Shown here piece after piece: positions 24,173-31,953 of a stretch of DNA of 32,133 nucleotides. A program made the translations under genes and the position numbers. The DNA lies in the NCBI RefSeq assembly GCF_011516755.1, contig NZ_WOSY01000023.1, positions 1 to 32,133 on the forward strand. Reading direction: 5' to 3'. This stretch comes from Acetobacter conturbans. GTDB lineage: Bacteria > Pseudomonadota > Alphaproteobacteria > Acetobacterales > Acetobacteraceae. The notes beneath the pieces are model-generated. The model did no database searches and had not been told where the DNA came from. It saw only the letters and a program-made list of their open reading frames with translations. How positions within the stretch are numbered: the stretch's first letter is position 1; each line of letters starts with the position of its first letter.

Positions 24173-24214
24173 TGTTTACATGCGGGCCGGACAGATGGCC
24201 TGCATTTGTAAACA
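24173..24214. promoter_or_regulatory. Long palindrome immediately upstream of the ene-reductase gene
   Basis: TGTTTACA-TGCGGGCC faces GGCCTGCA-TTTGTAAACA, with an eight-base centre. It ends nine bases before the ene-reductase ATG, so a bound repressor would block transcription start or early elongation. It is the strongest operator candidate for the divergent regulator. Confidence 0.55.
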
Positions 24215-24223
24215 GGGTTGATC

Positions 24224-25348
24224 ATGTCTTCATCTTCTTTATTCGAACCTGTGCGACTGGGCGACCTGTCGCTGGAAAACCGGATCTTCCTGCCACCACT
24301 GACACGCTGCCGCAGCACCCAGCCCGGCGATATTCCCAACGCGCTGATGGCCGAGTATTACGCGCAGCGCACGCAGGCGGGTTTCCTGATTACCGAAGGC
24401 ACGCAGATCGAACCTCGCGGGCAGGGCTATGCCTGGACACCGGGCATCTATTCACCCGAACAGGTCGCAGGCTGGAAACTGGTCACCGATGCGGTACACG
24501 CAAAGCGGCGGCCCATCTTTGCGCAGTTATGGCATGTGGGTCGTGTCTCTCACCGCGCATTGCAGCCCGGTCATGAGGCGCCGATCGCCCCGTCCGCCGT
24601 CGCGGCAACAGGCGTAAACGTGTTCATCCCCGTGGGATCGGGCACGGGAAAACTGGTCCCACCCGACGTGCCGCGCGCACTTTCCATCCCCGAAATCCAT
24701 GAACTGGTGGAGCTGTACGCACAGGCAGCCCGCAACGCCCTGTCAGCCGGTTTCGATGGCGTCGAAATCCACGCCGCCAATGGCTACCTGATCAACCAGT
24801 TCATCTCCGAACGGGCCAATTTCCGCACCGATGCCTATGGCGGCAGCCTGTCCAACCGCCTGCGCTTCCTGCGCGAGGTGGTAGAGGCCGTTTCCGCCGT
24901 CGTCACCCCCGACAGACTGGGCGTGCGGTTTTCCCCGCTGTTCGGCACGACCACGGAAGAGCGCGTGTATCTTGGCCTGCTGGAGGACAATCCAGCGGAA
25001 ACCTATACGGCGGCCGTGCGCGTGCTGGCGGACGCGGGCATCGCCTATGTCTCGCTCGCCGAGGCCGACTGGGACAATGCGCCTGAAATGCCGGACGCCT
25101 TCCGCGCCAGCGTGCGCGACATCTTCGGCGGCCGCATCCTGTGCGCGGGCCGTTACGACCTGCACAAGGCACAGCATGTGCTGGCGCATGACTGGGCGGA
25201 CATGATCGGCTTCGGGCGCAAGTTCATCGCCAATCCGGACCTGCCCACGCGGCTGAAACATGGCTGGCCACTCAACTCGCTGGACCCGACGACGATGTAT
25301 GGCGGCGGCGCGCACGGCTACACCGACTACCCTTTCCATAATCAATAA
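24224..25348 (+). CDS. Old Yellow Enzyme-family ene-reductase (NemA-like)
   Basis: A 374-residue FMN flavoenzyme that reduces activated C=C bonds (for example N-ethylmaleimide, enones, nitro compounds) with NADPH. It shows the OYE blocks: LENRIFLPPLTRCRST (FMN-binding loop), FLITEGTQIEPRGQGY, FAQLWHVGRVSH, FDGVEIHAANGYLINQF (substrate His/Asn pair), RTDAYGGSLSNRLRF (with catalytic Tyr), LCAGRYD, and DMIGFGRKFIANPDLP. Length is usual. ATG at 24224 is chosen after an AGGG site; a TTG two codons upstream is possible. The downstream dehydrogenase gene starts 16 bp after the stop, so they form an operon. Together they look like a reactive-electrophile/aldehyde detoxification pair under HxlR control. 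Confidence 0.92.
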   Translation: MSSSSLFEPVRLGDLSLENRIFLPPLTRCRSTQPGDIPNALMAEYYAQRTQAGFLITEGTQIEPRGQGYAWTPGIYSPEQVAGWKLVTDAVHAKRRPIFAQLWHVGRVSHRALQPGHEAPIAPSAVAATGVNVFIPVGSGTGKLVPPDVPRALSIPEIHELVELYAQAARNALSAGFDGVEIHAANGYLINQFISERANFRTDAYGGSLSNRLRFLREVVEAVSAVVTPDRLGVRFSPLFGTTTEERVYLGLLEDNPAETYTAAVRVLADAGIAYVSLAEADWDNAPEMPDAFRASVRDIFGGRILCAGRYDLHKAQHVLAHDWADMIGFGRKFIANPDLPTRLKHGWPLNSLDPTTMYGGGAHGYTDYPFHNQ

Positions 25349-25364
25349 ACAGGGAAACGAAGCA

Positions 25365-26735
25365 ATGAGTTTTTACCAGACCCTCAACCCGACCACGGAA
25401 ACCGTGGAACGCACGTTTGAACTGCATACCGCCGCGCAGATGAAGGAGATTGTCGATCGCGCGGACCATGTGTGGAAGACCGACTGGAAAAAGCGCGATA
25501 TCGCAGCCCGCAAGGTCATCATGTCAAAGGCCGCCGACCTGCTGCGTCGTGACCGCGTGACCCATGCGCGTCTGATCGCGACCGAGATGGGCAAGGCGCT
25601 GCCGGACGCGCTGGAAGAGATCGACATCACCGCCGATATCCTGTCCTTCTACGCCGATGGTGCGGCAGAATTCCTCGCTCCCACGCATCTGAAGGTCAAG
25701 GAAGGCCATGCAAAGATCATCAATCAGCCTCTAGGCGTGATCTACTGCATCGAGCCATGGAACTTCCCTTATTACCAGTTGGCCCGCGTGGCGGGGCCGA
25801 ACCTGATGGCGGGTAACGTGGTCATCGCCAAGCACGCACCCAACGTGCCGCAATGTGCGCTGGCCTTTGAAAAGCTGTTCCATGACGCAGGGGCACCTGC
25901 TGGCGTCTATACCAATATCTTCCTCGACAACGACCAGTCCGCTGAACTGATCAAAGATTTCCGCATCCGTGGCGTCGCCCTGACCGGCAGCGAACGCGCG
26001 GGTCAGACGGTCGCGGCCGAAGCGGGGGCAGCACTGAAGAAGGACACGATGGAACTAGGCGGCAGCGACGCCTTCATCGTGCTGGATGACGCGGACCTTG
26101 AACTTGCCGTCAAATGGGCGACGTGGGGCCGGTTCGCCAATAACGGGCAGGTCTGCACGGCGGCCAAGCGGATGATCGTGCATGAGAAGGTCTACGACGT
26201 CTTCCTCGCAGGTCTGAAAACCGCGATCACGCAGTTCCGTATTGGCGATCCACTGGCTGAGGGTACGACCCATGGCCCGATGAGCAGCAAGAAGGCGCTC
26301 GAGACCGCACTCGCGCAGACCGATGAAGCGGTCAAGGCAGGGGCAACGCTGGTGGCTGGTGGCAAGCGGATGGAGCGCAAGGGTTTCTTTATGGAGCCGA
26401 CTATCCTGACCAACGTGTCAAAGGACAATCCGGTCTTCTATCAGGAGATTTTCGGTCCCGTTGCCGTCGTGCATAAGATCGCATCGGAACACGAAGCCAT
26501 CGAACTGGCCAATGATTCTCCTTATGGCCTCGGCGGGGCCGTGTTCTCGCGTGACCTTGGCCGGGCGGAACGGGTGGCCGAAGCGGTCGAGACCGGCATG
26601 ATGTTCATCAACACGGCCACGGCTGCGGCCCCTGAACTGCCGTTTGGCGGGATCAAGAACTCTGGCTTTGGCCGCGAACTGTCCTTCCTCGGCATTGAGG
26701 AGTTTATCAACCGTAAGCTGATCCGCGTTGCCTGA
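25365..26735 (+). CDS. NAD(P)-dependent aldehyde dehydrogenase, succinate-semialdehyde dehydrogenase (Sad/GabD-like) type
   Basis: A 456-residue enzyme oxidising aldehydes to carboxylates. The catalytic Glu230 is in MELGGSDAFIV and the nucleophile Cys264 in NNGQVCTAAKR; the cofactor fold begins with VIYCIEPWNFPYYQLA and continues through LTGSERAGQTV. The end motifs (EIFGPVAVV, DSPYGLGGAVFSRD, PFGGIKNSGFGREL) are complete. Residues and length (about 456) fit Sad-type SSADHs; the true aldehyde is not proved. The ATG is preceded by a CAGGGA site and the long upstream open frame is only the shadow of the ene-reductase gene. A moderate hairpin follows the stop. It probably acts on products related to the ene-reductase substrate, or on short aldehydes. 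Confidence 0.92.
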   Translation: MSFYQTLNPTTETVERTFELHTAAQMKEIVDRADHVWKTDWKKRDIAARKVIMSKAADLLRRDRVTHARLIATEMGKALPDALEEIDITADILSFYADGAAEFLAPTHLKVKEGHAKIINQPLGVIYCIEPWNFPYYQLARVAGPNLMAGNVVIAKHAPNVPQCALAFEKLFHDAGAPAGVYTNIFLDNDQSAELIKDFRIRGVALTGSERAGQTVAAEAGAALKKDTMELGGSDAFIVLDDADLELAVKWATWGRFANNGQVCTAAKRMIVHEKVYDVFLAGLKTAITQFRIGDPLAEGTTHGPMSSKKALETALAQTDEAVKAGATLVAGGKRMERKGFFMEPTILTNVSKDNPVFYQEIFGPVAVVHKIASEHEAIELANDSPYGLGGAVFSRDLGRAERVAEAVETGMMFINTATAAAPELPFGGIKNSGFGRELSFLGIEEFINRKLIRVA

Positions 26736-26760
26736 AGATTAGGCGAACGCTGCTTTCTGT

Positions 26761-26783
26761 CCCGGATAAAATCCTGTCCGGGG
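26761..26783 (+). terminator. Possible terminator after the aldehyde dehydrogenase
   Basis: CCCGGA pairs with TCCGGG across a ten-base loop, about 25 bp after the stop. There is no T-run, so termination would be weak or factor-assisted. Confidence 0.4.
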
Positions 26784-26956
26784 CAGAGGTGTGCTACTCA
26801 TCAAGTTAAATGCCACCTGCGGCTCAAGTGATACGAAGAAATGGTATATGCCTGCTTTGGCAACCGCACGATTAGTCATCGAATGACCGGAACTAGGCGT
26901 AAGCGGAATGCCTGGATCTGTCCGCGTGGTTGTCGGGACTTCTGCTTGATTGGCAG
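26784..26956. other. Gap between dehydrogenase and 58-bp palindrome
   Basis: No gene was recognised. Base composition becomes less GC-rich toward the palindrome, marking the start of the accessory segment. Confidence 0.35.
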
Positions 26957-27018
26957 ATTTATCATCATCTTCTAGTTTTCGACACACGGGTGTCGAAAAC
27001 TAGAAGATAATGATAATT
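26957..27018. repeat. Near-perfect 29-bp-arm palindrome
   Basis: The left arm (26957-26985) reads TTATCATCATCTTCTAG then TTTTCGACAC; the right arm (26990-27018) is its inverse with two mismatches, and the centre is four bases. The same 29-bp motif occurs again, in left-arm orientation, at 30530-30558. The structure would extrude a very stable cruciform or hairpin. It might be a recombination site, two abutted element ends, or a bidirectional terminator. Confidence 0.8.
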
Positions 27019-27182
27019 AATATGCTGGTTTTTCTATGAGTTATGAATCCATTTAATTTGGATAATTTACTACTCAGGCCAGAAGAATCCACTGATTAAT
27101 GATAAAAACAGCAGGCTAATTTCGTGAGAATTTAACTGCTTATTCTGGCGGAAGTTATGTCAACAATTGGGGGAGTTAGATG

Positions 27183-27455
27183 TCAGATGAATCCAACCTG
27201 TAATTGATGCCCGGTAGCTTCCGCGTAACGCCGCAGAGTAGCCACAGAGGGAGACGTCCGTCCTGCCTCGAGACGGGCAATTGCAGATTGCGTGGTTCCG
27301 ATTTTAGAGGCGAGTTCCGCTTGGGTAAGTTGCGCTTCTGTACGAGCGCGAATCATGCTTTCGATCAGGGCATAATCCGCGTCCGCGCGCGTATACTCAC
27401 GTCTAAATTCGGGATTTTCACTCAGCTTCTTTTTTAGTTCTGCGAGCTTTGTCAT
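27183..27455 (-). CDS. higA: HigA-type XRE-family antitoxin
   Basis: A 90-residue protein. The N-terminal third (LAELKKKLSENPEFRREY) is the toxin-wrapping region; the rest is a full helix-turn-helix of the XRE class: LTQAELASKIGTTQSAIARL, EAGRTSPSVATLRRYAEATG. The gene overlaps the end of the toxin gene by four bases (ATGA type), with toxin first, the order typical of higBA loci. It should neutralise the toxin and repress the operon at the upstream palindrome. Confidence 0.88.
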   Translation of the reverse strand: MTKLAELKKKLSENPEFRREYTRADADYALIESMIRARTEAQLTQAELASKIGTTQSAIARLEAGRTSPSVATLRRYAEATGHQLQVGFI

Positions 27456-27709
27456 ACCACGTATTTCATCCTTTCCTGTGCAAGCGCTAACGCTCGCTTT
27501 GGTGTTTTCTGCGTTTTTTTAACAAGGACATGCAGGACGACGACGCGTCGGCCGGTCACCGCGACGTAAATACCCCGAGCGATCCCTTCGGCGGCCTTTG
27601 CTCGTAATTCCCACAGTTTGCCATCTAGATGTTTGACGTGCGGTTCATGAAGCTGCTCAAGGCCTAACCGCTCTACCATTTCCATCAGTCGGATCAGTCG
27701 AGCCTGCAA
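27452..27709 (-). CDS. higB: HigB/RelE-superfamily toxin (phage Gp49-like), start uncertain
   Basis: At least 85 residues from a TTG start. The body matches Gp49/HigB toxins: HVKHLDGKLWELRAKAAEGIARGIYVAV, GRRVVVLHVLVKKTQKTPKRAL, then ALAQERMK. These toxins cleave mRNA at the ribosome. Sequence resembling the normal N-terminus (VETLPIVDDEIAELPPK) continues upstream of the TTG in the same frame to a TAG at 27764-27766, with no ATG or GTG between; the only nearby ATG (two codons before the TAG) is cut off by it. Either the protein starts at a rare codon or TTG, or a point mutation has removed the original start. The antitoxin looks intact. Confidence 0.75.
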   Translation of the reverse strand: MQARLIRLMEMVERLGLEQLHEPHVKHLDGKLWELRAKAAEGIARGIYVAVTGRRVVVLHVLVKKTQKTPKRALALAQERMKYVV

Positions 27710-27764
27710 CTTTGGCGGAAGTTCGGCTATTTCATCGTCAACAATCGGAAGTGTTTCAACTGAC

Positions 27765-27782
27765 TATAGCATATCTGCTATA
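27765..27782. promoter_or_regulatory. Palindrome upstream of higBA (candidate operator)
   Basis: TATAGCA-TATC-TGCTATA is a perfect 7-bp-arm palindrome just before the toxin frame, followed by a second TATATA-rich dyad at about 27780-27800. HigA-type antitoxins bind such sites, and the AT-rich repeats also resemble -10 boxes, so promoter and operator probably overlap. Confidence 0.5.
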
Positions 27783-27820
27783 TATCCGATCCGCTATATA
27801 TGCGCAAGAGGAGAATGACA

Positions 27821-28618
27821 GGATGCTGTCACGTTAACTGAGATCAGGCATGCCGAGGTGGGTTCTGGGGATTTCAGACAGTGAGAGCGGTCGCGTTTGT
27901 CCATTGTGCGAAAGCCCGGACGCGATGGACGTGGCGGGAGACGGCATTGTCGATGGAGGCGGCCGGGACGAAAAGATTGCGAACGGCGGAGAAAACGGAG
28001 ACGAAGCGTTGGCAGCCGCCGGGTGAGCGGAATTTCTGCATGATCCTCTCACGTTTTCGCAACGGCAGATGGCTGTTCTCCGCCCGGTTGTTCAGTCTCT
28101 TGTGGGACAGATGCCGGATTGACGATGTCAGCTTGCTCCTGACTGCGCCATAGGAGCGCAGCTTGTCTGTGACCATCCGTTTGGGACGTGCACCCTGGCG
28201 GCTCAGAAGCCGCCTCAGCAGACGTTTCGCGGCTTTCGTATTCCGTCGGGTCTGCAGGATTTCGTCCAGAACATAGCCGTCCTGATCGACGGCGCGCCAC
28301 AGCCAGTGCGGCTGACCGCCAATGACAATCCGGACTTCATCGAGATGCCAGATATCGCCGCGTTTCGCGGGTCTGCGGCGCAGGGAACGGGCAAACCTCG
28401 CGCCGAACTTCAGGCACCAGAGACGGATGGTCTCATATGAGACGATAATGCCGCGTTCGAGCAGCATTTCCTCGATCAGACGAAAGCTCAGGGGAAACCG
28501 GAAATACAGCCACACCGCGTGCGCGATCAGCTCACCCGGCAAACGATGCCGTTTGTAGCTCACTGCAGGCGTGCTCATCTCCGCCATCTACCACACCACA
28601 ATTAATGTGACAGCACCC
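27821..28618 (-). mobile_element. IS6-family insertion sequence (798 bp)
   Basis: The ends are GGATGCTGTCACGTTAACTG (27821) and, inverted, GGGTGCTGTCACATTAATTG (ending 28618), a good imperfect terminal repeat. It encodes one intact transposase. The 8-bp flanks (GAATGACA left, GTACATGA right) do not match, so no target duplication is visible, suggesting rearrangement or a deletion mediated by the element. It truncates a neighbouring gene on the right. Confidence 0.85.
27874..28587 (-). CDS. IS6-family transposase
   Basis: A 237-residue DDE transposase. The N-terminal region (YKRHRLPGELIAHAVWLYFRFPLSFRLI) and helix-turn-helix EEMLLERGIIVSYETIRLW lead into the catalytic core: first Asp in IWHLDEVRIVIGG, second in KRMVTDKLRSYGA, Glu in LNNRAENSHLPLRKRER. 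It moves the element by replicative transposition with cointegrates. The start could also be at the second Met (28578). Frame and length are normal, so it is probably functional. Confidence 0.92.
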   Translation of the reverse strand: MAEMSTPAVSYKRHRLPGELIAHAVWLYFRFPLSFRLIEEMLLERGIIVSYETIRLWCLKFGARFARSLRRRPAKRGDIWHLDEVRIVIGGQPHWLWRAVDQDGYVLDEILQTRRNTKAAKRLLRRLLSRQGARPKRMVTDKLRSYGAVRSKLTSSIRHLSHKRLNNRAENSHLPLRKRERIMQKFRSPGGCQRFVSVFSAVRNLFVPAASIDNAVSRHVHRVRAFAQWTNATALTV

Positions 28619-28702
28619 GTACATGACCTTGCCTTCACGCAGCAGCGTGCCGTGGACGATCATAAATGTCCGTCCAAGATCATCTTGAATCAGTGGAAAC
28701 AT
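28619..28702 (-). pseudogene. 5' stub of an unknown gene cut by the IS6 element
   Basis: Twenty-eight codons start at 28702 after a GGAGAACC-type site and read MFPLIQDDLGRTFMIVHGTL then LREGKVMY up to the exact IS boundary. The sequence looks like a real, compact N-terminus. It does not resume on the other side of the IS, so the rest was lost. Family not recognised. Confidence 0.45.
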
Positions 28703-28817
28703 TCATGGTTCTCCGTTGGCAGCGCCGATTTGGGGAAGCTGCCCGATGTAGACGACTGAAATTCGCGTCCGGCATGACCGCAACAAAGCCTCGCTTCACC
28801 ACCAGCGGCAAACAATT

Positions 28818-29816
28818 TTAACGAACCAGACCGGTATTCTCGTTAATATCGACATTAGAAATTACGACGCGAAAGAAGTGCAGATTTCGTCCGGAAGGCA
28901 AAGGCTTCGTATGGTCGCGCTCTGCAAAATACAGTCGCCTTTTCGGGTAGTCGAAAAACACCACTTTGTGTTCAAAAAAGGGTAATCCTAGCCCGGCTGT
29001 ATCCCAATTCTCCTGAAAAACAACATTCTGAGGTCCTGAGTTATACTGACCAATTTGAATGTTATCGACGGAGGCAAGAACGCCCTTGTCCACAAAGTCG
29101 TCATATCGTGCGGAGACCTGCGTGTAAGGTGCTCTGGCCGTCTTTTTTTGAAGGCGCGACAGCCATGCATGTGGGACGGTGATATGATGGAGGTCCGGAT
29201 CCAGTTCAAGCTGTCTCGTCTCTCCAGAGAGTGTTACGGGGATCGTGAAGTCCGTGTTGAGAGGAACGCTATTGACGTCTCTGCCGACCAGCCGGTCGAT
29301 AGGACCGGGCTGTTCGCATTGCTTGGTGTCCTTGTAACGAAGGAAAGCAAATTTACGGTCAGGTATATCAATCATGACGATCATGCGAGACAATGCAGTA
29401 CGGCCCAGAATACCAACGATTGGCCTACCTGAGACAGACTGTGTGCTTGGGGTATCAAGACGCACCACGGCCACATTTTTCAATCGAATGTCGCCGACGA
29501 CAAGGTTATAAATAACTGATCTGGAAGCATTTTCGATATGGGTGCCGTTAATCAGAACCCTTGCATGTCTCGCTTCGTACGGGAATTCAATATTCTCTGC
29601 GTCGCGCACATAAATCTCATCTGCAGCGGGATTGACATACATTGCGGCGGACTTTCCGTCGATCGATACCGGTATAATCGGGGAATCTCCGTTCCCCCCC
29701 AGCAGAGGTGTCACGATTGAGTCTACAAGGCATTCATCTGATAAGGGATCGGGTGCAGCGACCGCCGCCGGTGCTACGATCAATGCCAATACCAGAACAA
29801 CGCATATGAGGAGCAT
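28818..29816 (-). CDS. Secreted protein with duplicated retropepsin-like aspartic-protease fold, probably inactive
   Basis: About 332 residues. A signal peptide (LLICVVLVLALIVAPAAVAA) starts at the ATG chosen; an upstream ATG at 29978 would add 54 residues and make it a membrane anchor, and has a fair ribosome site. The mature part has two aspartic-protease-like halves. The first shows IPVSIDGKSAAMYVNPAADE, where family members have V-D-T-G-A, so the catalytic Asp is Asn and the Thr-Gly is Pro-Ala. It continues to GRPIVGILGRTALSRM, the usual second-strand motif. The second half has VTLSGETRQLELDPDLHHIT and ends with GLPFFEHKVVFFDYPKRRLYF. The fold is kept but the catalytic centre looks lost; it may be a binding protein. 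It stands alone. Confidence 0.65.
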   Translation of the reverse strand: MLLICVVLVLALIVAPAAVAAPDPLSDECLVDSIVTPLLGGNGDSPIIPVSIDGKSAAMYVNPAADEIYVRDAENIEFPYEARHARVLINGTHIENASRSVIYNLVVGDIRLKNVAVVRLDTPSTQSVSGRPIVGILGRTALSRMIVMIDIPDRKFAFLRYKDTKQCEQPGPIDRLVGRDVNSVPLNTDFTIPVTLSGETRQLELDPDLHHITVPHAWLSRLQKKTARAPYTQVSARYDDFVDKGVLASVDNIQIGQYNSGPQNVVFQENWDTAGLGLPFFEHKVVFFDYPKRRLYFAERDHTKPLPSGRNLHFFRVVISNVDINENTGLVR

Positions 29817-30458
29817 TGCTTCATGTGGAAGTGGATGCGTGTGCTGACGGCAATAAACTGAGTGTGACGTTTCCAATACAGCACCATGTTTGATCGTCGC
29901 TGCCCTTCGTTCATTTGCAGTTCGATCGCCACTGGCGAAATGCTGGCTTACCGCCTTATAGCAATGTTTTCGAGGCATCTCATTTCCACGATGCTGTTAA
30001 TCTATCCGGTGGTCACATAGGATATCCCGAAGTACTAGATTGCAAGCTGCCGCCAAGTGATTTGAACGAGTATGCAGAACCTTGATTTTCTGCCTGACAT
30101 CCTTTCATGCACAAGACTCACTCCAAAATACGTGCAGCCTTGAGGTTAAAATGTAGTGGCATCCTGCCTCGCCAAGGATTTCATCATGATGATACGTGGT
30201 TTTCTGTTTTATTTGTGTCTTACCTAGGATTGAACGCGGTCCGCGAGAGTGATTAAAATTGCGACGATATCGTATTCCTAAAATCATTTGTTAGTAATTA
30301 TATAAGCAACTACATATAAATAGCCTGTAACGTTATCGTTACTTTCCGTCATTTAACATTTGAGTAGTATGAAAAATGCAATACGGAGACATAAAACATA
30401 GAATAGAGTTTACACTTGCTTCGTTGCACGTTGAAGAAAGGATAAAATCAGTGGCTTT

Positions 30459-30474
30459 TTATCATTATCTTCTG
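30459..30474 (+). repeat. Partial copy of the 29-bp motif
   Basis: TTATCATTATCTTCTG matches the first 16 bases of the motif at 30530-30558, about 70 bp upstream of it and in the same orientation. Confidence 0.55.
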
Positions 30475-30529
30475 CATTTTTATCGCGATTAAGTGGTTTT
30501 TTCGGCGACAAAAACAGCCGTCAGCAACG

Positions 30530-30558
30530 GATTATCATTATCTTCTGGTTTTCGACAC
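30530..30558 (+). repeat. Full copy of the 29-bp motif
   Basis: ATTATCATTATCTTCTGG then TTTTCGACAC, 27 of 29 bases matching the inverted right arm of the palindrome at 26990-27018. The two therefore form inverted ends of a 3.57-kb segment. Confidence 0.7.
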
Positions 30559-30586
30559 TCAGGGATTAACTGACGACACGCCGTAG

Positions 30587-30610
30587 TTGCGATAAAGGGG
30601 ATTATCGCAA
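30587..30610. repeat. Hairpin TTGCGATAA / TTATCGCAA
   Basis: Perfect 9-bp arms with a six-base loop, about 30 bp after the full 29-bp motif copy. A related ATCGCGAT occurs at 30482. It could be a protein-binding dyad or terminator without T-run. Confidence 0.55.
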
Positions 30611-30716
30611 GTAGGTTGGGGGAGGGGGCCTTTCTCCGGATAGTCGCGCAGTTTGAACCTAAATGGTTGTTAGGTTAAGTTAAGAACGACACGGACTGGT
30701 CCTCATCCCGTGAGAC

Positions 30717-31886
30717 ATGGAGCTGCCTGAAATAGCCCGGACAAAAACCATTCCCGTCTGTGATGGACGCATGCAAGTGGAAAACGTGGGAGCGGTCCTG
30801 GTCGGCACGGTCAGCGCGATCGTGCGGCTCGACCACCGCTTGTGTGGCCACCCGCTCTTACCGGCCTTCCTTTTCAGGGCGCGTCTTGCGGCGATACGGA
30901 CCCAGGCCACCACCGATGGACAACTCGTCGATCCATTCCGCTTGGTGGCGGTCCTTGAAGGTCTCCCTCTTCGACAGCCCGATGATCCTGAAGACCGCAT
31001 GCTCCAGCATGACGCGTCATGGTGTGCTTACGATCTCTATGCCTGGCTTGCGCACCCAGGGAGTAGGCGCCAGCGGTCAATCAATGCGGCGATGCGGGCG
31101 ATCGAAGAAGAGGATCCGGGTCAGGGTATTTTGCTGCAGGCGGCCGAGGCCTACTATCGCTGGATCTGGAAGCAGAACCGGCGACGTGCGCCCATGCGGG
31201 CGGCTCTGGTCAAGGCATGGCAGGAGGCCGGGCTTTTCGCGGCACCTGTTCCACTTACGGCTCCAGCGGCTTTCCGGCCGGACGCATCCACGGATCGGGT
31301 CGAGTGGATTGCGTGCTTCCTTCATGAACTTCAAGTGGAAGCCATGCGTTTCGACGACCTTCTATCACGCATGGAATACGCTTGGACGTTTGCAAGACGC
31401 GCTGTGCGAGGGCAACGCTCGACAAGCCGTGCTGGACTGGTTGTCGATCTCCTGATGCTGCATCCGCTGGCGTCCGCCACAGGGATTGCACACTGCACCG
31501 GGCTTTCGATCAACGCGACGCTCCAGATTTTGGAACGTCTTCAGGGGCAGGGCATCGTGGTAGAAGTCACAAACCGATCAGCTCGGCGGTTGTTCGCGAT
31601 GCGGGCGTTCGAGGGGATCAGCGATTGCATTCGACCGCCTCAGCGCCGAAGCCGTGGCAAGACGACAAGAGGCGAAGGAGAGATCGTAACCTCATCCTTT
31701 TCGACCGCCCAATCCCGTGTCAGGCGAGACGAACTACCGCCACTGGATTACACGGATCTCGACCATGCGCTTGCTGCAGCTGACCGAGCTGTAGCCAGTT
31801 TTCTCACGACACTGGAGGGTGACCAACAGGACGTCCCGTCTCCCTCTTCGGGTAATCCCCCCATAAAAAGAGTGACTTTTGAATGA
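30717..31886 (+). CDS. RHE_PE00001/DUF1612-family protein (putative DNA-binding)
   Basis: A 389-residue protein resembling the DUF1612 plus helix-turn-helix proteins common on plasmids and accessory regions of rhizobia and acetic acid bacteria. The N-terminal half contains the conserved LDHRLCGHPLLPAFLFRARL and DGQLVDPFRLVAVLEGLPLR; a middle region has APMRAALVKAWQEAGLF and PVPLTAPAAF; the C-terminal half holds a winged-helix-like segment (SATGIAHCTGLSINATLQIL, then LQGQGIVVEVTNRSARRLFA). The biochemical role of the family is not known to me. The first ~35 residues are not family-like, so the true start may be later. It stands alone and fits the mobile character of this end. Confidence 0.65.
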   Translation: MELPEIARTKTIPVCDGRMQVENVGAVLVGTVSAIVRLDHRLCGHPLLPAFLFRARLAAIRTQATTDGQLVDPFRLVAVLEGLPLRQPDDPEDRMLQHDASWCAYDLYAWLAHPGSRRQRSINAAMRAIEEEDPGQGILLQAAEAYYRWIWKQNRRRAPMRAALVKAWQEAGLFAAPVPLTAPAAFRPDASTDRVEWIACFLHELQVEAMRFDDLLSRMEYAWTFARRAVRGQRSTSRAGLVVDLLMLHPLASATGIAHCTGLSINATLQILERLQGQGIVVEVTNRSARRLFAMRAFEGISDCIRPPQRRSRGKTTRGEGEIVTSSFSTAQSRVRRDELPPLDYTDLDHALAAADRAVASFLTTLEGDQQDVPSPSSGNPPIKRVTFE

Positions 31887-31920
31887 GAATTTTCTCAGCG
31901 TAAGAATTGAGGAGATTCTG

Positions 31921-31953
31921 ATGAAGAGTGATCGCTTTACTGACGCCCAGATG
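31921..31953 (+). pseudogene. IS3-type orfA stub interrupted by an IS5-family element
   Basis: After a GAGGAG site, ATG at 31921 reads MKSDRFTDAQM, the usual opening of IS3 orfA proteins (M-K-x-x-R-F-T/S-x-x-Q-I). It then runs into the end of the next element. The preceding bases (about 31885-31915) are probably the IS3 end and promoter. Confidence 0.55.

Larger units (their letters stand above)
29979..30716. other. Long non-coding stretch with repeats, AT-rich in places
   Basis: No convincing gene. A 38-codon plus-strand ORF (30376-30492, starting MQYGDIKHRIEF) lacks a ribosome site and overlaps a repeat. The stretch carries a partial (30459-30474) and a full copy (30530-30558) of the 29-bp motif, a 9-bp-arm hairpin at 30587-30610, and a G-rich run at 30617-30630. 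Such density of repeats suggests an element end, recombination site or replication-related region. Confidence 0.4.

Noticed and set aside
29979..30716. A replication origin with iterons
   Set aside because: The repeats are too few (one and a half motif copies and one hairpin) and there is no recognised rep gene; the following gene is a DUF1612-type protein of unknown role.
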